Part shown: positions 1 through 5,882 of the stretch, piece by piece | Numbering within the stretch: position 1 is the stretch's first letter | Layout of the letters: each line of letters opens with the position of its first letter | NCBI GenBank assembly: GCA_007134175.1 | Contig: SLLF01000059.1 | Span: 1 to 5,887, forward strand | DNA from: Kiritimatiellia bacterium | GTDB lineage: Bacteria > Verrucomicrobiota > Kiritimatiellia > SLAD01 | Direction of reading: 5' to 3' | DNA: 5,887 bases | Program-made: the position numbers and the translations under genes | The notes under the pieces: model-generated | Seen by the model: only the letters and a program-made list of their open reading frames with translations | What the model was told of the DNA's origin: nothing | Databases searched by the model: none

Positions 1-1225
1 CCCGGGCCGGATCGAGACGGGTTGCCTCTGCCGCGTCCGCCGCCGCCTGGAAGAGGTCGGCGGCTTCCGCGAACGCTTCTGCCTCATACGCGGTCCGGCC
101 CTGTTCCATCAGGGCGCGCGCCTCGCCGCTCCATACCGGCTGCCCGCCGACAAGCGTGGTGCCGAGCAGCATCAGTCCCACCGCCGCTGGGCGGGGTCGG
201 CGGAAGAACCATCGCCGGGCGGGCGGTGGCTGGCTACGATTCCAGAAGGCCTCGAGCAAGAGGAGCAACAAGGCCGCACCGAGGAACCACGCATACCGGT
301 CCTCGTGTTCCAGAACGAGCTGGGTATCCAGTTCCGTGCGTTGCAAGGGGGCGATGCCCTCGCGATAAATATCCTCCAAGCCGAACCGGCCCGGCGTGGC
401 ACGCACGTACATACCCCCCGTTCGAGCCGCGAGCCGTTCCAGTGTTTCTTCGTGCAGGCGGGTGCGGACGATGTTGCCCGCGCGATCACGCAAGAAGGTC
501 AGGCGTCCGCGCTCGTCGGATATCGGGATCAGGTCGCCTTCGGGCGTACCGACGCCGACGGCAAACACGCGGATGTTGCGGCGGCGCAGCTCGTTGACCA
601 GCCGTAACGGATCGCCCTCATGGTCTTCGCCGTCGGTGATCAGGAGGATTGCGCGGTCCGCCAGCAGATGGTCGTCAAAGGCATTGATCGCGCGGCGCAG
701 CGCCTGCTCAATGGCCGTGCCGCCGCGCGGGATGATGCCCGGATAGACATCGTCCAGCAGCATCAGGAAGGCGCTGTAATCGGCGGTGAACGGGCAATAG
801 ATGTAGCTGGAGCCGGCAAACGGGATCAAGCCGATCCGGTCACCGCGCAGTTGCTGGGTCAGCTCGCGCAGTCCCAATTTTGCGCGGTCCAGCCGATTGG
901 GCCGGATGTCCTCGGCGCGCATGCTGTTGGAGGTGTCGAGAACGACCATGATGTCGAGGCCCATATGCTCGACCTCAATCCAGCGTTCACCCCATTGGGG
1001 CCGGGCCAGGGCCAGCAGCGCCAGCGTCAAAGCGGCCAGACCGAACGCGGCGCGACGGCGACGGAGCCTCCGTGCGCGGTCCGCTTCCGGGTCCCTCGCC
1101 CACACCGCCGGGTCGAGCAACTGATGCAACTGGCGTTGGCGATAGCGGGCCAGCCCGTAAAGGAGCGCGCCGATCACCGGCACCACCCACAGGGCGTGCA
1201 ACCATTCCGGTTGACCCCACTGCAT
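1..1225 (-). CDS. batB: BatB-type VWA membrane protein fused to a BatC-like TPR region (3' end cut by window edge)
   Basis: I translated this frame by hand: it starts at ATG 1225 and stays open for 408 codons to the window edge, so the gene is truncated at its 3' end. Residues about 10-27 and 58-75 are hydrophobic membrane segments. A von Willebrand A domain follows, with the MIDAS motif LDTSNS (D97, S99, S101), T170 in RGGTAIEQA and D198 in ITDGEDHEGD. A third membrane segment lies at 312-328. After a Pro/Arg-rich linker (332-346) comes a further hydrophobic stretch (347-362), then ARALMEQGRTAYEAEAFAEA (369-388), which resembles the first TPR helices of BatC. The expected role is a membrane-anchored, metal-binding VWA protein whose VWA domain probably faces the periplasm or cytoplasm side near MoxR; the side is not shown by the sequence. 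The start overlaps the batA stop by one base (TGATG) and has GGAGG 8 bases upstream. The VWA assignment is firm; the TPR part is inferred from about 40 residues. Confidence 0.9.
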   Translation of the reverse strand, partial: MQWGQPEWLHALWVVPVIGALLYGLARYRQRQLHQLLDPAVWARDPEADRARRLRRRRAAFGLAALTLALLALARPQWGERWIEVEHMGLDIMVVLDTSNSMRAEDIRPNRLDRAKLGLRELTQQLRGDRIGLIPFAGSSYIYCPFTADYSAFLMLLDDVYPGIIPRGGTAIEQALRRAINAFDDHLLADRAILLITDGEDHEGDPLRLVNELRRRNIRVFAVGVGTPEGDLIPISDERGRLTFLRDRAGNIVRTRLHEETLERLAARTGGMYVRATPGRFGLEDIYREGIAPLQRTELDTQLVLEHEDRYAWFLGAALLLLLLEAFWNRSQPPPARRWFFRRPRPAAVGLMLLGTTLVGGQPVWSGEARALMEQGRTAYEAEAFAEAADLFQAAADAAEATRLDPAR

Positions 1226-2220
1226 CACGACCACCTCCCCAGCCGTGCCAGGCCGAGCAGTCGTTCCAGCGTCAGCAAGCCGACGGCCCACCAAAGGAAA
1301 GGCATGAAGCGTTCCTCGAAGCGCGTATACTCGTCCACTTCGATTTCCGTGCGTTCCAGCTCGTCAATCTCGTCGTATATGCGTTGCAGGGCTTCCGTGT
1401 CGTTGGCATGAAAGTATTGGCCCCCGGTGATGTCCGCGATGCGTTGCAACTGCGCTTCATCGAAAACCGCCAGTCGTTGGACATAGCGGGTGCGGCCGAA
1501 CGGGTCGCGTGCCGGGAACGGGGCGTAGTCTTGGGTGCCGGCGCCGATGGCGTGGACCCGCACACCGAGCGCGGCAGCGGCGCGGGCGGCGTTTTCCGGG
1601 GAAATGTTGCCGGTGTTGTTGACCCCGTCGGTCAACAGCACGATGACCTTGCTTTCCGCTTCGCTGTCGCGCAGGCGGTTCAGGCCGGAGGCGATGGCGG
1701 AACCGATGGCGGTGCCGTCCTGTACCATGGCAATTTCGATGCGGCCCACCTGCTGCTGCAGCCAGCCGTGGTCAAAGGTCAGCGGAGCCATGACAAACGG
1801 CACACCGGCAAAGGCGATCACGGCGATGCGGTCGTTGCGCCGCATCCGGATAAATTCCTGTGCCGCGTGCACGCAAACCTCCATCCGATTCACGCGGCGT
1901 CCGTCCAGATAGAAATCTTCCGCCAGCATGGAGGAAGAGACATCAATCAGCAGGACCATATCGATGGCTTCGCGCCGCACGCGGCGTTCGTCGATGCCGC
2001 GTTGCGGGCGGGCCAGTGCGGCCACGAGCAGCAGCAGGCCGGCGACGTAGAGGATCGGTGGAAGAAAACGTGCCCGCACCACCCAGGATTTGGGCAGTTG
2101 CTGCAGGGCTTGGCCGTCACTAAAGCGTAATGGGCGCTGGCGGCGTGGGGCGAAACGCCAGTAGCAAAACAACGGCACCAAGCTCGCCAGCAACCCCATC
2201 CATGGCCATGCCCAGATCAT
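1225..2220 (-). CDS. batA: BatA-type VWA domain membrane protein
   Basis: A 331-residue protein of the usual length for BatA. Residues 4-20 form a first membrane helix followed by the positively charged stretch RFAPRRQRPLRF. Residues 53-70 form a second helix ending in ALARPQRG, which is typical of the aerotolerance-regulator N-terminal region. The VWA domain carries LIDVSSSM (D93, S95, S97), then DGTAIGSAI (T170) and LLTDGVNNTG (D198), so the complete MIDAS metal site is present. The segment APFPARDPFGRTRYVQ (233-248) is characteristic of BatA proteins. A C-terminal membrane helix lies at about 305-322. The start is the ATG overlapping the stop of the previous gene by four bases (ATGA), with GGAGG 8 bases upstream. 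It is the fourth gene of the operon and is expected to work with the MoxR ATPase and the second VWA protein. The family's physiological client is not established. Confidence 0.93.
   Translation of the reverse strand: MIWAWPWMGLLASLVPLFCYWRFAPRRQRPLRFSDGQALQQLPKSWVVRARFLPPILYVAGLLLLVAALARPQRGIDERRVRREAIDMVLLIDVSSSMLAEDFYLDGRRVNRMEVCVHAAQEFIRMRRNDRIAVIAFAGVPFVMAPLTFDHGWLQQQVGRIEIAMVQDGTAIGSAIASGLNRLRDSEAESKVIVLLTDGVNNTGNISPENAARAAAALGVRVHAIGAGTQDYAPFPARDPFGRTRYVQRLAVFDEAQLQRIADITGGQYFHANDTEALQRIYDEIDELERTEIEVDEYTRFEERFMPFLWWAVGLLTLERLLGLARLGRWS
1234..1238 (-). promoter_or_regulatory. Shine-Dalgarno site of the batB-like gene
   Basis: GGAGG lies 8 bases before the ATG at 1225, inside the last codons of batA. 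It supports this ATG as the start of a gene that lacks a stop codon in the window, and it shows that the gene can recruit ribosomes as well as being coupled by the TGATG overlap. Confidence 0.75.
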
Positions 2221-3350
2221 GCGGTGGCCCTCCGTGCCGCATCGGCACCTGGTTCCGTGTCCCGGATCAACCGCTCGGCGGCTCCGAAGGCGGCCTGCAT
2301 GGCGGAGGCGTCCGGTTTGAACCGGGCGAATTTTACCAAGTCGCTTTGCGTGAGGAAACCGGTTACCAGGGCTTGTACCTCGTCGTGCAGCACCTTTGCG
2401 CTGGCGGCCTCGCGGATGAACTCTTCCGTCGTCAGTTCCGGAGCGCGCAGGCCGAACCGATCTTCCAGGTAGCGGCGGATAATGGCCGACAGCTCGACGT
2501 AGAATGGCTCGACGGCACCCTGTTCGATATAGCGTTGTGCGCGCAAGCGGCGCAACGCGTCCCAAGCCACTTCATGGGCGGGTGGTGGCGGCGGCGTTGG
2601 CGGGGGCCGTCGTGGTCGCGCACTCCACCAGGCCAAGGCCATGCCCAGCAGCACCGCCGCCAGCGCGATGCCGCCGAATACCCGGACCCAGCGCGGCACG
2701 CGCGCCGGCCAATCCCACAGGCCGCGCAACGGGGCGGGTACATCAGCGGTGCCCGGATCCCGCACCGATTCAACGGTCAAGCTGTAGGATGGAAACGGCT
2801 GGCTGACCGTTTCGCGGGCGTTGTTGGTCTGTACGAAATGGACGGTGCCGGTTCCCAGCGGATGCGGGCCGATACGGAACGCCGTGAGGGTGTAATCATG
2901 TACGGTCTGCTGGCGTTCCGCGTCCAGCTCGCGCCGACCGACGCGACGGTCTCGAACGGTAAGTGTCTCCACGTCGCCCAAGTCCGGCAGGTCCGCCACC
3001 GTGTCAACCGGGTGCGTGGCGATGATCCTGACGCGCACCGGGTCGCCGACCGTGATCCGGTTGGTTTCGATCATCACCCCCACGTGATAGCGCTCGCCGG
3101 GAGCGGGCCACGCGGGCTCTGCGGCAGGCCGACAGCCGACGAAAAAGAACGCTGCCAGGCTCCACACGAGGCAATACAGTGCCGCCCGCCACAGGCTTTT
3201 GTTTGCGTCTTGCGGAAAAAGATGATGCCCAAAAGCGTGCATGCCTGTATCCGGGCACGCTGGGCCCGGCAGCCGCCCCCATCGTGGGCGGCTACAGCGT
3301 AGGTTGCGGATGAAATCTGCCTTGGGAAACTGACCGATTGTCTGGTTCAT
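2217..3350 (-). CDS. DUF4381/BatD-like membrane-anchored protein, start uncertain (3350 or 3242)
   Basis: If read from ATG 3350 it has 377 residues. A hydrophobic segment at 54-72 ends in FVGC (C73), a possible but non-canonical lipoprotein signal. Residues about 85-195 (VGVMIETNRITVGDPVRVRI and onward) read as a beta-rich domain like those of BatD, outside the membrane. A membrane helix at 223-242 is followed by a Pro-rich linker (249-258). A helical cytoplasmic tail contains EPFYVELSAIIRRYLEDRFG (281-300) and ELTTEEFI, a pattern shared by DUF4381 and the BatD C-terminus. It is shorter than a full BatD. ATG 3350 overlaps the DUF58 stop by four bases, which favours it, but it puts over 50 residues, encoded partly by palindromes, before the signal segment. 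Met37 (ATG at 3242) would give a more normal signal peptide; neither start has a strong ribosome site. Family membership is likely; the exact role in the MoxR/VWA complex is inferred from position. Confidence 0.85.
   Translation of the reverse strand: MNQTIGQFPKADFIRNLRCSRPRWGRLPGPACPDTGMHAFGHHLFPQDANKSLWRAALYCLVWSLAAFFFVGCRPAAEPAWPAPGERYHVGVMIETNRITVGDPVRVRIIATHPVDTVADLPDLGDVETLTVRDRRVGRRELDAERQQTVHDYTLTAFRIGPHPLGTGTVHFVQTNNARETVSQPFPSYSLTVESVRDPGTADVPAPLRGLWDWPARVPRWVRVFGGIALAAVLLGMALAWWSARPRRPPPTPPPPPAHEVAWDALRRLRAQRYIEQGAVEPFYVELSAIIRRYLEDRFGLRAPELTTEEFIREAASAKVLHDEVQALVTGFLTQSDLVKFARFKPDASAMQAAFGAAERLIRDTEPGADAARRATA
2229..2233 (-). promoter_or_regulatory. Shine-Dalgarno site of batA
   Basis: GGAGG sits 8 bases before the ATG at 2220, within the 3' end of the preceding gene. 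It decides the batA start: the same frame is open for a further 115 codons upstream, but that extension overlaps the preceding gene and has no family resemblance. Confidence 0.75.
3235..3293. repeat. REP-like cluster of inverted repeats at the 5' end of the DUF4381/BatD-like gene
   Basis: The main palindrome is AGCCGCCC at 3271-3278 and GGGCGGCT at 3286-3293, a perfect 8-bp stem with a 7-base loop. Beside it lie CCGGGC (3251-3256) with GCCCGG (3264-3269), and GCGTGC (3235-3240) with GCACGC (3255-3260). Short GC-rich palindromes of the type GTAGCCGCCC...GGGCGGCTAC resemble scattered extragenic repeats of verrucomicrobia-like genomes; that comparison is from memory. Here the cluster lies inside the longest reading of the gene and encodes residues about 20-39. 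It may instead be an untranslated spacer of about 100 bases between DUF58 and the downstream gene. Confidence 0.55.
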
Positions 3351-4234
3351 GACCGGCTCATCCGTTGTTCGCGCTGCCGGAAAAAGCGGATCAGGGCGCG
3401 TTCGTACTCTTCACCAGCGTATACCTCTATAGCATCGATACCACATTGGCGCAGCTCTTCCAGCGTTTGCTGGCGCCGCGCCAATTGCCGGGCGGCCAAC
3501 CGACGGCGGGTGGGCCGGTGGGAGGTGTCCACCCAGTAGCGCGCGCCGCTTTCCGCGTCTTCCCATTCGACCAGTCCGGCCTGCGGCCAGGCTTGTTCGC
3601 GCTTGTCGCCGACCAGCAACGCGATCAGGTCGTGGCGGCGCGCGGTTATGGCCAACGGCTTGCGTAGCGGCTCCCGCACGATGAAGTCACTGATCAGGAA
3701 GGTTACCACGCGCCGGGGCATAACATGGTTGAGAAAATCCAGTGCCGGGCGCAGTGCCGTGGTACGGTGGCGCGGCTGGAACGAAAGCACGTCGCGGATC
3801 AGGCGCAGCACGTGGGCCGTCCCTTTGCGTGGCGGTACGTAATGCTCAACCTCGTCCGTGAAGAGCAGCAAGCCGACGCGGTCGTTGTTCAGCGTGGCGG
3901 AGAAGGCCAGCACAGCGGCCAGTTCCGCCGCTAGATCCTTTTTCAACTGCGGCGTGCTGCCGAAGTCGTGCGAGGCGCTGACATCGACCGCCAGCAGCAC
4001 GGTCATCTCGCGTTCTTCCACGAATTTCTTGATGTAAGGGTGTCCCATGCGCGCGGTGACGTTCCAGTCGATCGCCCGGATATCGTCGCCCGGCACATAT
4101 TCCCGCACTTCATGGAACTCCATACCCTGGCCCTTGAAGACGCTGTGGTAATGCCCCGTCAGGTGGTCGGACACCCGGTGCCGCGTCCGGATTTGGATAC
4201 GGCGGACTTTCTTCAATAGCTCCTTGGAGATCAT
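3347..4234 (-). CDS. DUF58 family protein
   Basis: A 295-residue protein, the normal length for short DUF58 proteins encoded beside MoxR. It begins MISKELLKKVRRIQIRTRH, a typical N-terminus for this family. The diagnostic segment spans residues 35-62: G35, F40, then HEVREYVPGDDIRAIDWNVT (41-60). A VWA-like fold follows, with DVSAS (D84, S86, S88) keeping the first MIDAS element, and FLISDF (179-184) in the place of the usual TDG strand. There is no signal peptide or membrane helix, so it should be cytoplasmic. The tail (241-295) is rich in Arg and Gln. The start ATG overlaps the MoxR stop by one base (TGATG) and has no clear ribosome site of its own, so its translation probably depends on coupling. 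DUF58 proteins accompany MoxR ATPases and VWA proteins; their biochemical activity is unknown. Confidence 0.95.
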   Translation of the reverse strand: MISKELLKKVRRIQIRTRHRVSDHLTGHYHSVFKGQGMEFHEVREYVPGDDIRAIDWNVTARMGHPYIKKFVEEREMTVLLAVDVSASHDFGSTPQLKKDLAAELAAVLAFSATLNNDRVGLLLFTDEVEHYVPPRKGTAHVLRLIRDVLSFQPRHRTTALRPALDFLNHVMPRRVVTFLISDFIVREPLRKPLAITARRHDLIALLVGDKREQAWPQAGLVEWEDAESGARYWVDTSHRPTRRRLAARQLARRQQTLEELRQCGIDAIEVYAGEEYERALIRFFRQREQRMSRS

Positions 4235-5232
4235 CAGGGAACCGGTAATTCGTTCAGTATCCGTTGGATGATCGCGTCCGAATCCAATTCCTCCGCCTCG
4301 GCCTCGTAGGAAACCATCACGCGGTGGCGCAGGATGTCCGGCGCTATTGATTTCACGTCCTGCGGCGTGACATAGCCGCGCCCTTGCAGGAAGGCGTGGG
4401 CGCGGGCGCCGATGGTGAGGTAGATCGTTGCGCGCGGCGAGGCGCCGTAGCGCAAGTAGTCGCCCAGTTCCAATTGGTAGCGTTCCGGTTCGCGCGTGGC
4501 AAAGACGATGTGGAGGATATAATCCTTGATCTTGTCGTCCACATAGAGGCGGTCCACTACCTGGCGGGCCTGCAGTAGCGTGTCGGTCTTGACCACCGGT
4601 TGCGTGGTGGCGATCGGCTGGGTGGTGGCCATCGTCTCCAGGATCGCCCGCTCTTCCGTGATGGAGGGGTAGGTGATGCGGCATTTAAGCATGAAGCGGT
4701 CGACCTGGGCTTCCGGTAAAGGGTAGGTCCCTTCCTGCTCGATCGGATTTTCCGTGGCCATGACGAGGAACGGGTCCGGCAGGACGAACGTCTCCGCCCC
4801 GATCGTGACTTGACGTTCCTGCATCGCCTCCAGCAAGGCGCTTTGGACCTTAGCCGGGGCGCGGTTGACCTCATCGGCCAGCACGATGTTGGCAAAGACG
4901 GGCCCCTGTTTGATGTGGAAGGTCCCTTCCTTGGGGTTGTAGATTTGCGTGCCGATCAAATCCGCCGGCAGCAGGTCGGGCGTGAACTGGATCCGCTGGA
5001 AAGTGGTGTCGAGGCAGGCGGCCAGTGTCTTGACTGATAAGGTCTTGGCCAGGCCCGGAACCCCTTCCAGCAGCAGGTGGCCGTTGGCCAGCAGCCCGAT
5101 GATCAGCCGGTCCACCAGGTACTGTTGTCCGACAATCACCTTCTTCATTTCAGCCTGAAGGGTGGGGATAAAAGCGCCGGCCTCCTTCACACGCGCATTC
5201 AGTTGTTCAATTGACAATTGTTCTAAATTCAT
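4234..5232 (-). CDS. moxR: MoxR-family AAA+ ATPase
   Basis: A 332-residue AAA+ ATPase, full length for the family, and the first gene of the operon. Walker A is GVPGLAKT (57-64, K63), in the MoxR form with Ala before the Lys. Walker B is IVLADE (116-121, D120 and E121). Sensor 1 is ATENP (159-163), the arginine-finger region is EAQVDRF (174-180, R179), and sensor 2 is GASPRA (263-268, R267) in the helical lid. It should hydrolyse ATP as a cytoplasmic ring and remodel or activate partners, most likely the DUF58 and VWA proteins made from the same transcript. ATG 5232 is the chosen start, with AAGGA 8 bases upstream, and the N-terminus aligns by eye with relatives. A small oddity is the doubled ATTQP unit at 202-213, between the core and the lid. 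All catalytic residues I can check are present. Confidence 0.97.
   Translation of the reverse strand: MNLEQLSIEQLNARVKEAGAFIPTLQAEMKKVIVGQQYLVDRLIIGLLANGHLLLEGVPGLAKTLSVKTLAACLDTTFQRIQFTPDLLPADLIGTQIYNPKEGTFHIKQGPVFANIVLADEVNRAPAKVQSALLEAMQERQVTIGAETFVLPDPFLVMATENPIEQEGTYPLPEAQVDRFMLKCRITYPSITEERAILETMATTQPIATTQPVVKTDTLLQARQVVDRLYVDDKIKDYILHIVFATREPERYQLELGDYLRYGASPRATIYLTIGARAHAFLQGRGYVTPQDVKSIAPDILRHRVMVSYEAEAEELDSDAIIQRILNELPVP
4594..4629 (-). repeat. Tandem 18-bp duplication within moxR
   Basis: Two adjacent 18-base units encode ATTQPI and ATTQPV (residues 202-213 of MoxR). The units agree at about 14 of 18 bases and begin with the same eight bases, GCCACCAC. They lie in the loop joining the ATPase core to the helical lid, where length changes are tolerated. 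Confidence 0.7.
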
Positions 5233-5240
5233 AACGTCTG

Positions 5241-5245
5241 TCCTT
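5241..5245 (-). promoter_or_regulatory. Shine-Dalgarno site of moxR
   Basis: AAGGA lies 8 bases before the ATG at 5232. It is the entry site for the whole operon. I could not identify a convincing -35/-10 pair upstream. Confidence 0.65.
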
Positions 5246-5253
5246 GGTTAAGT

Positions 5254-5267
5254 GGGGTGCTGTCCCC
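5254..5267. repeat. Short palindromic end, GGGG-TGCTGT-CCCC
   Basis: A 4-bp GC stem around a 6-base loop lies immediately after the TAG stop of the transposase-like tail described at 5267-5329. Read on the minus strand it is TTAGGGGACAGCACCCC. From memory, motifs of the form GGGACAGCACC recur at the ends of REP-associated Y1 transposase genes. As a hairpin alone it is weak; it is supported mainly by its position. Confidence 0.35.
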
Positions 5268-5329
5268 TAATCACGGCAAGCTAGATCATAGACCTTCTCG
5301 CCATAGCGACGGTTCAATTTTTTCAGTAG
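5267..5329 (-). pseudogene. Possible remnant of the 3' end of a REP-associated (Y1/IS200-like) transposase
   Basis: In the minus-strand frame ending at TAG 5267-5269, the last 20 codons read LLKKLNRRYGEKVYDLACRD. The KLNRRYGEKVYDLA part looks like the basic C-terminal tail of a small transposase rather than random leader sequence. The GGGACAGCACC motif follows directly. Nothing transposase-like can be read farther upstream, where the frame runs antisense into the YjbQ gene, so only the tail would remain. No HUH or catalytic tyrosine region is present. This is an inference from resemblance; it could also be ordinary leader DNA. Confidence 0.3.
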
Positions 5330-5392
5330 ACTCCCGCCACCGGCGCCGGAAAGAGCGGGACACGGGCGGAGTTTGCCGCTACTCTGGTGGGC

Positions 5393-5806
5393 ATGCAGCC
5401 ATTCATCAAGCGTATTCGGGTCCGCTCGCAACCCAAGCGGACGGTGGACATCACGGACGAGCTGGCGGCTACGCTGGCGGAAAGTGGACGGACCAATGGG
5501 TTGCTGACGGTCTTTGGCCGACACACCAGCTGCAGCCTCGTGATTATGGAGAACGCCGACCCGTCGGCCCGGCATGACCTCGAGGAATTCATCGACCGGT
5601 TAGTGCCGGCAGATGATCCGCATTACACGCATACCTTGGAGGGGCCGGACGATATGCCAAGCCACATCAAGATGGCGCTTACCCGCACGAGCGAGGTAAT
5701 CCCATTCGAAGATGGCGCCTTACTCCTCGGTACGTGGCAAGGCGTATTCCTGTGGGAACACCGCTCCCGCTCGCATACCCGCGAGCTGGTGGTGCATATC
5801 GGTTAA
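5393..5806 (+). CDS. yjbQ: YjbQ/UPF0047 family protein (secondary thiamine-phosphate synthase-like)
   Basis: A 137-residue protein, the usual length for the family, carrying its conserved blocks in order: GRHTSCSLVIMENADP (42-57, with H44, E53, N54, D56), then DDPHYTHTLEGPDDMPSHIK (74-93, with H80, E83, D86, D87 and H91), then LGTWQGVFLWEHR (112-124, with W115, Q116, E122 and H123). The clustered His, Asp and Glu residues are thought to form the metal-binding active site of a small trimeric cytoplasmic enzyme. Members can show weak thiamine-phosphate synthase activity, but the true physiological reaction is unsettled. I prefer ATG 5393; an in-frame GTG at 5387 would add two residues, and neither has a strong ribosome site. 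The gene is divergent from the operon and apparently alone, so a functional link to the MoxR cluster is not indicated. Confidence 0.95.
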   Translation: MQPFIKRIRVRSQPKRTVDITDELAATLAESGRTNGLLTVFGRHTSCSLVIMENADPSARHDLEEFIDRLVPADDPHYTHTLEGPDDMPSHIKMALTRTSEVIPFEDGALLLGTWQGVFLWEHRSRSHTRELVVHIG

Positions 5807-5852
5807 GCCAACTTAACAAGCGGATGGTCTTCTGTCTCTCATGTGTTTCCAT

Positions 5853-5882
5853 GAAGCGTCGCGGCACAACCCGCGACGCTTC
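5853..5882 (+). terminator. Perfect 12-bp inverted repeat after yjbQ, probable terminator or extragenic palindrome
   Basis: GAAGCGTCGCGG (5853-5864) and CCGCGACGCTTC (5871-5882) form a perfect 12-bp, GC-rich stem with a CACAAC loop, 46 bases after the yjbQ stop. No T-run is seen on either side; the window ends five bases after the stem, so a tail beyond it cannot be judged. It could terminate yjbQ transcription, act in both directions, or be a repeat element. Confidence 0.55.

Noticed and set aside
22..607. Plus-strand open frames and a 105-residue minus-strand frame near the left edge
   Set aside because: The minus-strand frame from 1225 is a well-formed VWA protein through this whole stretch; the others are Arg/Pro/Ser-rich shadows.
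2221..2565. Upstream extension of the batA frame by 115 residues
   Set aside because: It overlaps the preceding gene; the ATG at 2220 has a GGAGG site and leads directly into the expected first membrane helix.
620..3302. Long open frames on the plus strand (620-1411, 1072-2130, 2130-3302)
   Set aside because: They lie antisense to clearly recognisable VWA and BatD-like genes, have no family resemblance or ribosome sites, and arise from high GC with few stop codons.
4235..4684. Upstream extension of the DUF58 frame by 150 residues
   Set aside because: It overlaps the MoxR coding sequence in another frame and is low-complexity; MISKELLKKVRR at 4234 is the family's usual N-terminus.
1..5232. 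A MoxR/VWA cluster of a counter-conflict or ternary defence type
   Set aside because: The gene set and order (MoxR, DUF58, DUF4381/BatD-like, BatA, BatB-TPR) match the widespread Bat/aerotolerance operon, and no nuclease or toxin domain is present in the window.
5285..5317. A sigma70-like promoter for the operon, TTGAAC and TATGAT on the minus strand
   Set aside because: The spacing is 21 bases, too long for a normal promoter, and the bases overlap the transposase-like tail.
5267..5575. A 102-residue minus-strand frame as an intact gene
   Set aside because: Most of it is antisense to yjbQ; only the last 20 or so codons look like protein, so I list that tail as a possible relic instead.
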